This document shows, one piece after another, positions 41,896 through 54,060 of a stretch of DNA of 64,000 nucleotides. The DNA is from Sapria himalayana. Its lineage: Eukaryota > Streptophyta > Magnoliopsida > Malpighiales > Rafflesiaceae. The notes under the pieces are model-generated. The model was not told where the DNA came from. It was given only the letters and a program-made list of their open reading frames with translations, and ran no database searches. Both the position numbers and the translations under genes were made by a program. Position 1 is the first letter of the stretch, and each line of letters starts with the position of its first letter. Where the stretch lies: contig JAREIK010002965.1 of assembly GCA_029783825.1 (NCBI GenBank), forward strand, positions 303,336-367,335, in the 5' to 3' direction.

Positions 41896-42469
41896 TATAT
41901 TTATCAAAACATATCTTTTTTTTATTTATTTTGATTTGATTGAGTGGTTTATATTTCTTATAGATATGGTACCACATTATTCTACATACGAAGCTTGTAT
42001 AAGTGAAGGAATTTTTCACTAGACATGACGCACTGTGACTCAGGCATCTTTGTCGTAGTAGAAAGTTTGTGTTCGAAGGAACATAGGGAAAGAAAGCAAC
42101 GTCAATACATGGATAAATTATACTTTATGCATTGGCGGTAGTTACATTGATGAATAAGATGTAATAAGATTTTCTTATCTTTTTGTTTTAATTATGTAAA
42201 ATATTGTATTAGAATAAGTTATTAAATGATTTTTTTAAAATTATAAATTATCATTTATAGTTTCTATTTTTATTCAATTTTATAATAAGTTATTTTTTTA
42301 AAATATTGTAAAATATTTTTAATATTGTAAAATATTTTTAATATTTTTAATAAGTTATTTTCTTATCTTTTTAAAATTATAAGTTATTTTTTTAATATTG
42401 TAAAATATTATTATTTAATTAAAAAATTTTAAAATAAATCAAATTCTGAAAATAGTTTTAAAATTAAAA

Positions 42470-42921
42470 TAGCTAGGGACAATTCCCTTACTTAATTAGC
42501 AAGGGAAAAATCCCTTGCTAAATTAGCTTGGAAATTTTCTCTAGCTAATTTAGCCAGGGATACCTTAATTTTAGCAAATAATTTTTTCCATCGCTAAATT
42601 TATTTGCTAGGGACTTTTTCCATCACTAATATTTATCGACGAGCATTTTAGTTAGGCAAAGCTTCCGTCATTATATCCATTTAGTGACAAAAACTCTCAT
42701 TTAGCTTGCTAATTTAGCTAGTGAAATTATTTTTTTGGCTAGAAATTTATCAGTCGCTAAATTATTAGCTGGGGACACTTTTCCTCGCTAAATTTTAGTG
42801 ATGAGCACTTTAGATTGAGAATAGTTCCATCATTAATCCATCACTATATTCAGTTTGGTGAAGGAAAATGCCTATTTAGTTAGCGAATTGTCCCTAACTA
42901 TATGAGATTTTTTTTGTAGTG
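42470..42921 (+). repeat. CACTA 3' subterminal repeats and tip (E3)
   Basis: Dense direct and inverted copies of TAGCTAGGGA-like motifs. One perfect hairpin is TTAGCAAGGGA-AAAA-TCCCTTGCTAA at 42496-42521. The tip ends at 42921. The segment with GATGGATTAATGATGG and ATCTAAAGTGCT (in reverse complement) matches E2 around its hAT insertion site, which proves that the two ends are homologous. Confidence 0.85.
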
Positions 42922-43690
42922 TTTATATATATGTAGCATTTATAAAAATATTTTAAACAAAACATTATATCAAAGTCAAAAGTAAGGCATAGAAGAAGAT
43001 GAGCTCTAATTGTTTTCGTTCAAGTGAAAAAAGAATCATAGACGATAAGATTAACTACTTAATGCAGTGCAAGCCATTGAGTGGAACAAAAGGTGTTTTT
43101 TCGTTGCTTCTTTATGCGTATCTGGTGTTTAGCATAAATCTCGTTGTAATTTGTTTTATATTTTTAAGTTGGGGTTTTCATATCCTATCTGGTGGGGTTA
43201 TGCTGGCTTTGGTGATCATGAATATGACTAGGTGAAAATATGCATGAAGAATGCTGCTTCTTAGTTTTCGTAGTTAAAATATGAGTCCTTATTAGGTAGA
43301 CTTATCATTTGGATAACTTAAAGGTTTGAATATGTTGTTTTGGCCCATCATAGAGTCGGTAGAAAATAACATCTAAGACCCTAATGTTAGCTGTTATTTT
43401 CTATGACACCACTTTTAGTGTCACCATTACCACCTTTCTGCTACTGACTCCCTTCTTAGTCGATTAGTGCCACTACGCTCTTGATCACTATAATTCTACC
43501 AGCACCTATGCATCATAGTATGTGTTTATGAGGGAAGGCATCCATAGTTTTTTGCCATTTTTAGGTGAGAATTTTTGTAAGTTATTGCTATATTTTTTTT
43601 TTTGATGAGGAGAATAAGTTGCAGATATTATGACATTTTTTAGCAGCTGTTCCAATTCAGTTTTTCATTAAGTTGTGCATGATGAACATC
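42922..43690. other. DNA between E3 and the TOP2 fragment, unassigned
   Basis: A short open frame (42999-43235, plus) begins MSSNCFRSSEKRIIDDKINY and has a hydrophobic middle. In another frame 43160-43220 reads YPIWWGYAGFGDHEYD, exon-like and followed by TAGGTGAAAA. I do not recognise either. A 12-bp inverted repeat (TAGAAAATAACA and TGTTATTTTCTA) lies near 43360-43410. This could be more captured DNA of E5. Confidence 0.35.
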
Positions 43691-43693
43691 CTC

Positions 43694-43760
43694 CTCAATT
43701 GGTTAAAGTATTATGTGATAAACTCAATTGGTTAAAGTATTATGTGATAAACTCAATTGG
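43694..43760. repeat. 29-bp tandem repeat
   Basis: CTCAATTGGTTAAAGTATTA followed by TGTGATAAA occurs at 43694 and 43723. The first 9 bases of a third copy at 43752 run into the TOP2 fragment. Confidence 0.93.
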
Positions 43761-43774
43761 TGTAGAAGGGTACA

Positions 43775-44085
43775 CCTCTTCAACTAAGAATGATGGAACC
43801 CTAAGCAAAGATGGCCAATAATAGTGAATGAAATTAATCACTAAACCTTTAATGTGGGAGCCATCATAATCCTGATCTGACATTATCATGAGATGACCAT
43901 ATCTTATTGCTTTGATGCTATCATACTGCTTATGTTGTTGCAGCCCAAAAATCTTCTTGATGTTTTCAATTTTTTTGTATCTTAACTTAGACATTGATTG
44001 GCCATCCTTTGCGTCAGCATCAATCACTTCTTCGGAAGGAATTAAGTTAGAAACATAGAATCCACCCACCCTACAGAAATATTCA
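43775..44085 (-). pseudogene. DNA topoisomerase II gene fragment (TOPRIM region)
   Basis: The minus strand from about 44010 encodes IENIKKIFGLQQHKQYDS, IRYGHLMIMSDQDYDGSHIK, and then G, VINFIHYYWPSLLRVPSF and LVE. This is the TOPRIM DxD segment of eukaryotic topoisomerase II, which holds the catalytic Mg ions. It is open in one frame. The upstream part (GGFYVSNLIPSEE) does not match the family. It starts after TTTCTGTAG, which resembles a splice acceptor, so it is probably one genomic exon. Downstream of LVE the match ends at the 29-bp repeats. The enzyme passes DNA duplexes through each other in the nucleus; this piece alone has no function. Confidence 0.85.
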
Positions 44086-44319
44086 AAAAGATATACCTAA
44101 TTGATGGAATCAGTAATGGGAAACCTTGTCGGACTAGAAGCCAAAATATTTCACGAGCTCTATATGTTATATACATCGAATTTTATATGTATTTTTTGAT
44201 CATTATTGTTCAAAACTAAAATGCATCACGAGTTTCAAATATGATGCTTGATTCTAGTATCGTGCAAGTTCAATAAACTAAAAGATTTTCATCTGAGTAA
44301 TGTTGATTTCTTCGTCCAG

Positions 44320-44459
44320 ATTATGTACGGGTTAGTTATGAAGCTGATATGTGAGAAGACCAAATACAGGCTTCATTCTCACGATGTGCCATAAGGCTCA
44401 GTAGTGGACATCAATCTATTAATGGATTCTCTCTTGGTGATGATTTTAATAGCTACTAG
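44320..44459 (+). pseudogene. SDF2-like (stromal cell-derived factor 2, MIR domain) gene exon
   Basis: After an acceptor (TTCGTCCAG) the plus strand encodes MYGLVMKLICEKTKYRLHSH and then DVP, matching the plant SDF2 start (TYGSxIKLMHEKTKFRLHSHDVPYGSGSGQQS). The tyrosine codon after DVP is TAA, and a base is lost in the GGTAGTGG that follows. In the shifted frame the match goes on to DDFNSY, ending at a degenerate donor (AGGTAATT). SDF2 is an ER-lumen protein used in the folding quality control of receptor kinases. Only this exon is present, on the strand opposite to the TOP2 piece. Confidence 0.85.
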
Positions 44460-44689
44460 GTAATTATTTTATTTCATCCATTTTCTAAAATAGTATGTTG
44501 GAAATTCAATATTTGTTTTATGGATAAAAATTTGCACAATGATTGGTAAATAATATATTTGTGCTGCAAAACGCCATAATTCTCTGAATCAGAATTCTTC
44601 ATGCATATTTGTAAATGCTATATAAATGATGGTCATATATATAATTTTTCTAAATTAATAAGTTGCCAACCTTCATATCATTTAAGTTT

Positions 44690-45325
44690 GAATTGATGTG
44701 TATGTAAGAAATGAAAGAAATGAAAGAAATGAAAGAAATGAAGAATACAATACAATATAAGATGACCTATATGGAGTCAAAGTTAGTAGCCTTGATAAGA
44801 TAGTTAGTACACAGAGTTCCAACAGAGTATCCACATATGAGAACATATCACAAATGCATCATATGTTGAGGATGATGATTTAGTTTAAATTGATTATATA
44901 CTATGTTATATTTTTGTTTTAACTATGTAACTATTGTATCAAAAAAATTTATTAACTACTTTTTCTTTTTGTTAATTTGAATAATGGTTTATAGTATATG
45001 TTTTTATTCAATTTAATAAAAAAATATAAAAATATGTAATTAAATATTTTGTAAAAAAATAAATTTATGAAAATAGCTTTGGAATGAAAATTGCTAGGGA
45101 ATTTTTCATAGCTAATTTAGCTAAAGAATTTTTTGTGCATTTTCAATTGAAAAATTTTAATTACTATTCTTAAGTACAATCAAAAATAGCAAGGAAAAAT
45201 TTATAATTAGATATAGAATTTCCTCATTAAAAATTTGCTAGGGATTTTTCTAGTTAATATTTTATGAAGAGCACTTTAGATTGAAATAATTTTCATCAAT
45301 AATTTGTCATTATTCTACTATAGTG
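44690..45325 (+). mobile_element. CACTA element E5, 3' end
   Basis: 44700-44800 matches the end of the second CACTA gene of E3 (GAAATGAAAGAAATG coiled-coil codons, then ATGGAGTCAAAGTTAGTAGC against ATAGAGTCACAGTTAGCAGA). The 3' region and subterminal motifs follow, ending at 45325 with CTACTATAGTG, so the end-facing sequence is CACTATAGTAG. The left limit is unknown. The TOP2 and SDF2 fragments just upstream may be its captured cargo, or E3 may have inserted into E5. Confidence 0.7.
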
Positions 45326-45337
45326 ATGGGAAAATCA

Positions 45338-46029
45338 CATATAGATAGATAGATCGATAGAAAGATATTTACATAGATAGACAGACAGACAGACCGACAA
45401 ATAGATAGATAGATAGATAGATTGATTGATAGAAAGATGTATAGATATATAGATAAACCAATAGATATACATATAGATGAAAGATATATAGATAGATAGA
45501 CATATAGATAGAAAGATATATAGATAGATAGATACAAATAAATATACAAATAGATAGATAGATAGATAGATAGATTGATAGATTCATAAAAATATTAATA
45601 GACAAATTGATAGACATATAGATAGCCATATTGATAGATAATTAAGTAGATAGTTAGGTAGATAGATAGAAAGAGAAATAGATAGACATATAGATAGACA
45701 GAGAATTAAACAGATAGATAATCATATAAATAAATAGATAAATAAACAAATAAATATATAGATAGATAGATAAACAGAGAGACAAACAGACAAATAGATA
45801 GATAGATTTATAGACAGATTGATACATCGAGTGATAGATAGATTTAAAGGTAGATTGATAAATAGAAAGATAGACATATTCATTGATAGATAGGTAGACA
45901 TATGATAGAAAGATAGATAGAGTGTTTGATAGACAGATACATACACACAATGATGGAAATATTGATATAAAGATAGATAGATTTATAGATAGATTGATAG
46001 AGAGATAGATAGGTAGGTAGATAGATAGT

Positions 46030-46074
<45 letters not shown>

Positions 46075-47690
46075 AAAGATAGATAGACATATAGATAGAT
46101 AGATATATGGATAGATAGATAGACAGACAAATAGATAGATAGATAGATTGATTGATAGGTAGGTAGATAGACAGATAGAAAAACATATAAATAGGCATAT
46201 AAATATATATTAGATAGAGAAATAGATAGACAGACAGATATATAGATATATAGATAGAAAAATTAAAACATATAAAGATAAATAGATAGATCAACATATA
46301 GATAGACTGATAGATTTCCAGATAGATAAATAGATAGATAGATAGAAAGTTAGATAGTTAGATAGATAGAGAGATAGATAGACAGAAATATAGACAAATA
46401 TATAAATAGATTAATAGACATATAGCTATTTAGATAGATTTACAGATACATAGATAGATAGATCGATAAATAGATAGATAGAAAAATTGATTGATAGTTA
46501 GATATATAGATAGATAGATATACATATTGATAGATAGATTAGTAGACAGATCGATAGATAGATAGATTGATAGATAGTTGATAGATAGATAGATTGATAT
46601 AAAGATAGATACACATAGATAGCCAGATAAATATACAAATAAATATAGATGTAGATAGACAGATAGATTCTTAGATAAATAGATAGACGAATATAAAGAT
46701 AGAAAGAAAGAAAGATAGATAAATAGACATATAGATAGACAAATAGATTGGTAGATAGATAGCTAGGTCGATAGACAAACAAACAGATAGATAGACAGAT
46801 ATATAGAAAGATAGATAGACATATAGATAGTTAGAATGATAGACAGATAGCTAGACAAATAGATATATAGATTGATAGATACACAGATAGAATGACAAAT
46901 AGATAGATATATTGATATACAGATAGATAGACTGATATATAGATAGATATATAGATAGATAGGTAGATAGATAGACAAATAGATAGATAGATAGATAGAT
47001 CGATAGATAGATAGACAAATAGATTGATAGATAGACAGATAGATAGATAGACAGATAGATAGATAGACAGATAGACAGATAGATAAATAGATAGATAGAT
47101 TGATTGACAAATATATAGACAAATAGTTAGATAGATAGATAGACAGATAGATAGACAGATAGATTGATAGATAGATAGATAGATAGATAGATATATATAT
47201 ATATATATATATATATTGATAGATAGAGAGACATAATGATGGATAAATTTTTAGATTGAAGGATAAATAGATAGATTGATATATAAATAGACAAATAGAT
47301 AGACCAGATAGATAGACAGATAGATAGGCAGATAGATAGAAAGATAGATAAACATATAGATAGTTAGATAGAAAGATAGATTGATAGACAAATTTATTGA
47401 TAGATTGATAACCAGATAGATAGACAGATAGATAAACAAATTTATAAATAGATAAGTAGATAGATAGATAAAGACATAGATAGATATATTGAAATATTGA
47501 TAGACTAATAGATAGATAGAATGATTGATAGATAGATTGATAAAAAGATTGATATACAGAATTATAGATAGTTTGATAGATAGATTTATAGACAGATTGA
47601 TAAACTCAGATAGATAGATTGAAAAAATATATATATAGATAAATAGATACACAGAGATATAAAAAAATATATAAATAGATAGATAGAGAT
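45338..47690 (+). repeat. GATA array 3 (2.35 kb)
   Basis: Degenerate (GATA)n on the plus strand with AT runs at 46034-46070 and 47190-47216. It begins 12 bases after the E5 tip and ends exactly at the CACTA tip of E2 (47691). YLSI-type open frames are artefacts. Confidence 0.97.
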
Positions 47691-47788
47691 CACTAAAAGA
47701 AAAATCCCAAATAGCTTTTAACTAGCTAAATGGAGTTTTTCTGTATCTAAAGTGGATATAACGATGGATTAATAATGGAACATTTCCA

Positions 47789-47796
47789 ATCTAAAG
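47789..47796. repeat. 8-bp target-site duplication of hAT, left
   Basis: ATCTAAAG, identical to 51292-51299. The uninterrupted site (ATCTAAAGTGCT) is present in E3's subterminal region. Confidence 0.95.
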
Positions 47797-50700
47797 TAGA
47801 AGTGTCAAACGAGTCATGCTGAGCCGGCCTACCAAGAGTTTTGTAGGCCCAACCGTGCTACCATGCCAGGCTAGGCACGACTATAGTAATTGTGCCATGC
47901 CTTGTCCTGCATGGTTTATTCAAGTAAGGCTCTGCATGGTTTGGTTGGCACGGCTAGTTTTTGGTCATTCCTGGTCAGGCCTGCACAAGGCGGTTTAAAA
48001 AAAAATTTAATTTTTTTTTATTTTTTTCATTTTTTGTTTAGAATATTTATATATTTATAAAATATAAATTAGATTATATTTAAAAATATTTAAATTGTAA
48101 ATTGTAAATATTTGAATAGCTATAAAGTTTATTTTTTTTATGATATTTATTTTAATTCTGGTTTAATTAGATTATAATTTATTATAATTATATTTTAGAA
48201 TTTTTAATGAAATTATTAAAAATAAACATAAAATAAACACAAAATTTATTTAACAAAAGTAACAAAGTCACACTCACAAAGCCAAGTGCCAAGTAGCCAA
48301 ACTAAAGCAAATACAATATAAATAAAAATAAGTACAAAACATCGAAATCAAAAATCAGAATCAAGAATAACTCATAAGGAAAAGCATAACTATAATAAAA
48401 GTGTCATTGTCGGCATGTCACAATCCTGCAATCGTCAACCATCAAGCATCAAGTAGCAACCTCATTAATCATCTATCTTCGTATCATTATCATCCTCAAC
48501 CTCAATATCAATATCACTATCATATGGATCATCAATAGTAATCAACTCCTCCACATTCACTATAGTCCCACTCCCAGTCTCAGCATGATCCTTAATGCTA
48601 AACCTCGAATCCTCCCAATCCTTCATGCATACTAAAGCCTCAACATTATCTTGACATAATCACAATCTCCTATCCAAAATCACATTCACTGCATTTAAAA
48701 GTAGGCTTCACTGCTACGCTTGACATCATAGGAGTTAATAGATCTTGTGTCATCTTAGATAGAATGGAAAAGTTGGATTCATATGATTTCTACCACTATA
48801 ATATATCAAGATTCTTAGTATCAGAATGTGATAGGATTGAGCAGTAATCGGTATCTAAGTACCGAGACAACTCGCTCCTATTCGATGGTCCACCTTGTCG
48901 TTTTCTCCTAGCTAACTAATTGGAAAAATCATCATCTCCGAATATGGTATCAATGTCCATACTCACAACCTCACTACTGCTACCACCATACCTAGTATCA
49001 TAGTATGTGAAAAGGTCAGTCAACTTCTCATGAATGAACCCTCCAGGCGAGTCTTCTAGGTTCATGCACGAGAAAATATAAGTCAAAATGTTATCTACCC
49101 CTTCCACCTTAACCCTAAGGTCCATGCATGTAGCGAGATAATAAAGAGATGGAATGGTAGACCAGTACTTTATGTACTTGGTTTCCATATCTGTAACCAT
49201 ATGGCTAAGTTTCGGGTCAGCACGATACTTCTTAAACATGCTACTAATCTTGCATATGTACCTGAGTGCAATGCAAGTCATGGGAGTATAAACCAATGAA
49301 CACATGTTCATCATGTCATAAAAAATCTTCAGGAATCATAAAATTAATTCATAAAACCTAGTTAGTGTCACCACAAAAAAGTTCGTCACTCTTACTATTG
49401 ACGTAGTCGGATATCACGTGTTTGTATCCAATACATGACTCCAATATTAGGTATGTATAATTTCAATAGTGTCTCACATCCAATTGGAATTTCTTCTTCT
49501 TAAGATTCACAGTCAAACAAAGACTACCGAGCTCAAATTGTCTGCAATGCATACAAATGTATTTTAGTGAGTTACATATGTTTTCCAAAGTGCGGAAACA
49601 CACCTTCATCCCCACTTGTAGAATCATGTCAATCACGTTACACATGCATCTGACGTGGAAAATTTCTCTTAATGGAGCCTCTCTAATATTCCTAACAAAC
49701 ATATTAATCGCTACTCCATTATTGGATGCATTATCGAATGTGATACTAAATTTTTTTTTGAATTTTATATTCTCTAAAGATCTTTAACACACACTCAAAA
49801 ATGGCAGGCCCATCATGAGGATGTAGAATCTCAGAGAATCTTAAAATTTTTTTATTCACGGTCCATTTAGAATCTACATAGTGAGTGGTGAGACATGCAT
49901 AAGATGCATCATCGTAACTAGTCCAGATAACAGACGTCACGGACACCACTCTACTATATACCATAAATTCATTAATTATTAATTATTTTTCTAACTTATA
50001 CTATTTTAGTATATCATTCCAAGATGTGGACCTAGAAAAGATATGATAAGCAGGCTGAAAATATGTCTGCATGATGCTCACTATCCTTAGATCTTCCAAA
50101 AATCTGATCGGAAGATCCATCAATGTGATAAGTATGGACATGCCTTCCCAACCCAACTCGTTATGGTATATGAAGGCGGTAAACTTTAAGATTGAATTGG
50201 ATCTAGTCTCAAAAAATGTAGAGATAAGTTGGGTTTGCCTAGGATCTAATGCACCATGTATTTTGGTGCATAATTCGGCATGCCTTTTAAGGTGTCCAGT
50301 CCCAAACATACTCTCACAAGTTAAACTTTTCTTACAATATTTGTACAGTGTCATTTCTTCTTTCTCACCCCTAATATTTTTTGTTTTATTATATTAAAAT
50401 AAGTCCAAACTAAAGAAGTCCTCCTTGTTTTTTGTTTTTTAGATGTTTGGGCTGAGATGATGGGAGAACCCAAAGTTTCAGCAACCTCAGAACATTGTGT
50501 AAGATTTTCATTTTCTAAATTTAAATTAATTTTATTAGTATTTGTATTTGTCATTTTTTTTTGGTTTTTATAAACAAGATGATAGCTTAAAGAGTAGAGA
50601 GGAAAAAAATAGAAATACTTGTAAAGTAGTGTAAAGGAAAAACACATACACCAAAAATCCAACTTCTTAAGACCAATGCAAACACCAACTAAAGACGAGC

Positions 50701-51291
50701 CTAAGTTGCGAATCCCAAAAAGCCGAGCCAAAATCCCAAGAGAGAGAATTTTAGGAGAGAAGTTTGAGAGAGAGAGAGAATGTGAGTTTTTATGTTTTTG
50801 AAAAACATAAAAATTACAGAGAGGGGGTGGGTTGCTTTTATAAAAAGAAATTTAGAATTTTTTTTTTAAAAAGTATTTTTTTTTTGAATTTTTTAAAAAT
50901 TTTTTTAGAGCATAATCATGTGGGCCGTCGGATTCTACCCCATAGCCATTGGAGGCAAAATCTGACACTAAATTTCAAATAATTTTTCTTTAAATATTTG
51001 AATCATTGGCCGTAAGCCAGTAACATGCCATTGAAGTTGGGTTTGGTTTAGATCCGGGTCCGCCTAGTTTCCGGATCAATCAGGCTGAGCCTCAGCTTGA
51101 TGGGGCAGTACGGTAGTGGTACCTTGGCTCGTGCCAAGGTACTGAACCAACCAGGCCACGATACCATGTCGGGCCAGACATAGCACGAAACCCAGTTGGC
51201 TTCAGCATAACATGGCATGGGCACGGGCATAAGAAATTCCTATGCTGGGCTGGGCTAGGCACGACACAAATTGGCCCATTTGACGCCTCTA
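47797..51291 (-). mobile_element. hAT transposon (3495 bp) inserted in E2
   Basis: Ends are TAGAAGTGTCAAACGAG (left) and CATTTGACGCCTCTA (right), which are inverted repeats. GC-rich GGC/GCC-laden subterminal zones lie at 47810-47990 and 51020-51280. The 8-bp duplication flanks it. Transposase remnants lie on the minus strand. The fragment at 12763 is a relative. Confidence 0.95.
48570..50560 (-). pseudogene. hAT transposase (RICESLEEPER-like), disrupted
   Basis: Order on the minus strand: N-terminus with NTNTNKINLNLENENL; a BED zinc finger (RRTSLVWTYF near 50410, then KYCKKSLTCESMFGTGHLKR at 50335-50275) in which the first cysteine of CKYC is lost; core pieces RVVSVTSVIWTSYDDASYAC (about 49950) and IREAPLREIFHVRCMCNVID (about 49690); TKYIKYWSTIPSLYYLATCM (about 49190); and a degraded C-terminal dimerisation region ending NVEALVCMKDW (about 48630). 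The SESAFS motif is not preserved. Several frameshifts and stops separate the pieces. Intact proteins of this type dimerise and excise hAT elements. Confidence 0.88.
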
Positions 51292-51299
51292 ATCTAAAG
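51292..51299. repeat. 8-bp target-site duplication of hAT, right
   Basis: ATCTAAAG, matching 47789-47796. Confidence 0.95.
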
Positions 51300-52122
51300 T
51301 GCTTGTCACAAACATTAAAGAGTAAATATTTTCCCTATCAAAATTAGTAAGAGAAAATTCCCTAGCTAAATTATCGAGGGAAAATTCCCTAGCTAACTTA
51401 GCGACAGAAAAATCTCTAGCTTTATTCATTCCAAAATTATTTTAATATTTTTAATTTTTTACATAAAATTTAATTACATATTTTTATAAAAACATAAACC
51501 ATAAACCATTGTTTATAATTAACAAAAAATAAAACAATTAATAAAATATTTTGATATAATATGTTACATAGTTAAAACAGAAATTTTACAAAACTTGATT
51601 ACATCTTATTCTTCATCAATGTATCTAATGACAGTGCATAAAGTATAATCTATCTGTGAAATTGTCGTTGCTTTCTCGCCCCCACCTCCTCAAGATATAC
51701 ATACTAATCTAGCACCTAAGCATATCGCTCCATTACCATCTGCATTGCTTCCTTTAGTTCTAGTCCGTATTTCCTCTCCACTTCCAACTTCTTCCTTTTT
51801 TTTCCCAATGCCCTTCTTGTATCTAGCTGTTCTTCCAACAACACTTTTTTTAACCTTGCGATCTATTGCATGTATGTATACTTGTGAATGTATGTATTTG
51901 TATGTGTGTGTGTGTGTAAAAACAGACACATGTACTTTCATGCTAATACAGATACCATCAAAGTCAATAGAAAGAAATAATCTAGGGCTTAAAATGCACA
52001 TATAGGTCTCTCAGGCATGGTCAATATCTTCTAGTTCTTTGTCCTTTGATACTCTACACAGATAGAGAACATTGTTACACCTGCACATGGATCATAATAT
52101 ACTATATTTTACAAACCAATAA
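51300..52122 (-). other. E2 3' backbone
   Basis: Matches E3 42650-40555 in reverse complement. 51310-51420 has CCCTAGCTAA-type subterminal repeats, 51600-51680 matches E3 near 42070-42165, and 51930-52122 matches 40740-40550. The E3 TATAC minisatellite and the GGT tract are absent here; a short (GT)n run (51901-51917) lies nearby. No gene. Confidence 0.7.
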
Positions 52123-52499
52123 AGAACACAACACAATGTCACTGATAAACAGATAGATTAGTGCATGCAACACCAATAGCTATTTGTAAGAAATTTCATA
52201 CAGTGAGATAATCATGCGCTTATTTTTAAATTACCGAATCAAGATTTCACCAAGATTTCTAGTGAACTACCATCAACATATTTTTCTATGTTGCTCAGCT
52301 TCATGCATCAGTCCATGGTTAATTATAAGAAAGTTAAAAAGGAGTTTTGTATGGAAATAATATGTTTTAATTAAAAATTCCAAAATATGATGCTTGTTTA
52401 AAAAATATTACCAAACTAGTGCATCTAGAAATAGCATGGTAATGGGCATCATTGTTAATGACAATAATTGCCATGCTATTGAATTTTAAAAATCAAGAT

Positions 52500-53329
52500 C
52501 TTCATCAATATATGCCTCACTTGATGATGCCAAATTCGGGCTTGAATTTAGGTTTGACACAAGATCTGGTTTGGATTCAATTCTACTTTCAATATTGAAT
52601 CTTGGCGATATAGATTTCTATGTGAGCAGCCAAGTTAAGTTGGTTGTTTGATCAAGCGATGATGCAGAAACTGAAGATGAAGAAGATGAATTTAACTTGA
52701 TGGTTTTTTTTGGATTGAAATGGAGAAGCCACTCATGGCAAGCATCCCTTGATTTGTTGAAGTTGACAAGTTCACTCTAAATCATGATTAAAGAAAACAA
52801 AACAAATCATTTAATAGGAGGAAAGGATATAGATACATTCGAGTATGACAAGGGCATATTTCATATTTAATAAAACAAATAGGCACCTTATCATAGCCCC
52901 TCTTTTCTTCTTTATACTGCTGGAGCCACGACAATAAACTTGAGCAAGCATAACCTGCAGAAATGAACTCATGGTTTTGAACTTGAGATTCTTTGTCGAG
53001 TTTAATGGAGCAATTCGGGCTGCATGTTGCACTTTTTTAAGTAATCTAGATTCATTCTTTTGCCAGCCAGAGCCACTCTCACATGTAGATGTTTTGCTCC
53101 TGCACCCATTTTTCTTCTTTTTTAAAACTTCGTTGAATGCACGACTAGTGAAATATGAAGTGTTAATGCCTGCTTATATAAAATAGTTGACACGATCGTA
53201 CATATGAATAAGTGTGTGGGTGTATGTGTTTGTGTGTGCCTTTGAGGGTGTGTAGTTGAATCATTTATGGGCAGCATATAAGACTCATATATCACACTAG
53301 AGAAATTTGAGAGAAAAAAGTAAAAAAAA
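52500..53329 (-). pseudogene. possible continuation of the SMXL-like fragment
   Basis: Minus-strand coding-like pieces follow the SMXL core: 53150-53040 encodes ESGSGWQKNESRLL, and 52740-52500 encodes serine-rich FNPKKTIKLNSSSSSSVSAS and then KPDLVSNLNSSPNLASSSEA. The composition and place suit the variable middle part of SMXL proteins. The residues are not conserved enough across the family for me to be certain. Confidence 0.35.
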
Positions 53330-54060
53330 GATTCGTTTTGTCCATTGAGATTGAGGCTAAGATTCAAGCTTCCAACTGGAGCAGTGACTAGATAAAGTTC
53401 CCAAATAGTCTCCAGAGAGTGAAAACCTGCTTTAAACTTAATGTAAGTTTGGAATGTGATGATTCCCATGAGCCATACTCTTCCAGCCTCGTCACTTATT
53501 TCGTAGGACAGACTTTGCATCACTGTGATAATGTACTCTTTAATGTTGTTACTTGCTTTCCAACTATATTTTGGCCAGATATCAGAGACCCATTTAAGAT
53601 CACCCACATATAAAACAACATCTCTACTCGAATAACCATCTACGAAGCACATAAGCTCCATAAATTTTTGGCAATTATCTACTTTTGAATGATTCCTTAA
53701 AAAGAAACGAGGAAATGTTACTAATCTAACCATTTCCATTTTCTCCCTCACTCCTCTGACTACGCTTTCTATGCTTGCCACACACTCTCCCATAATCACT
53801 ATGTTTTTTTCTTCCTCTCCATCAGCGGTAAAAATCTCATCACATCTTCAATCTTTGTCAATGTTTCTAATGGCGAGCTTAAGTCCTTCCCCAATGGTTC
53901 AAATTGACTAAAGAAAGAAATTGAGGAGGAGAAGAGTTGGCTACGGTAATAGGTTTTATGGCTTCTTTCAGGTATGAATTCTGGAGAACTAGAATGGTAT
54001 TTGCAATAGCAGCCATGGTGGTGGATGTACTTCTGGAACAAATATACACAAATATGGGTT
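53330..54060 (-). pseudogene. SMXL/D53-like (SMAX1-LIKE) gene fragment, copy in E2
   Basis: The minus strand encodes, in order, KIEDVMRFLPLMERKKK; after a one-base slip in an A run near 53810, VIMGECVASIESVVRGVREK; then FVDGYSSRDVVLYVGDLKW (53650-53594), SDEAGRVWLMGIITFQTYIK (about 53480-53430), LETIWEL and GSLNLSLNLNG. This succession (RKKxNTVIVGE, YVGDLKW, GRxWLMGTATxxTY, PSLExxWxL, LxLSL) belongs to the N-terminal ATPase-like part of SMXL proteins, repressors in strigolactone and karrikin signalling. Apart from the slip the reading frame is well kept. The usual P-loop half further downstream is not seen. Confidence 0.75.

Larger units (their letters stand above)
33880..42921 (+). mobile_element. 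CACTA element E3, with both transposon genes (degenerate)
   Basis: The 3' tip is at 42921, reading TTTTTTTTGTAGTG on the plus strand (CACTACAAAAAAAATCTC as a left-facing end), after 450 bp of subterminal TAGCTAGGGA-type motifs in both orientations. Inside are a TNP2-like transposase (34040-37770) and a Ptta/En-Spm-type second gene (37907-39895), then 3 kb of 3' non-coding DNA. I could not find a matching 5' tip. The given start is a guess between the polypyrimidine tract and the first coding motif. E1, E2 and E4 are related defective copies in the opposite orientation. Confidence 0.75.

Noticed and set aside
51690..52005. Overlapping open frames on both strands
   Set aside because: They lie in the CACTA 3' backbone, are not kept in E3 at the matching place, and include a (GT)n run.
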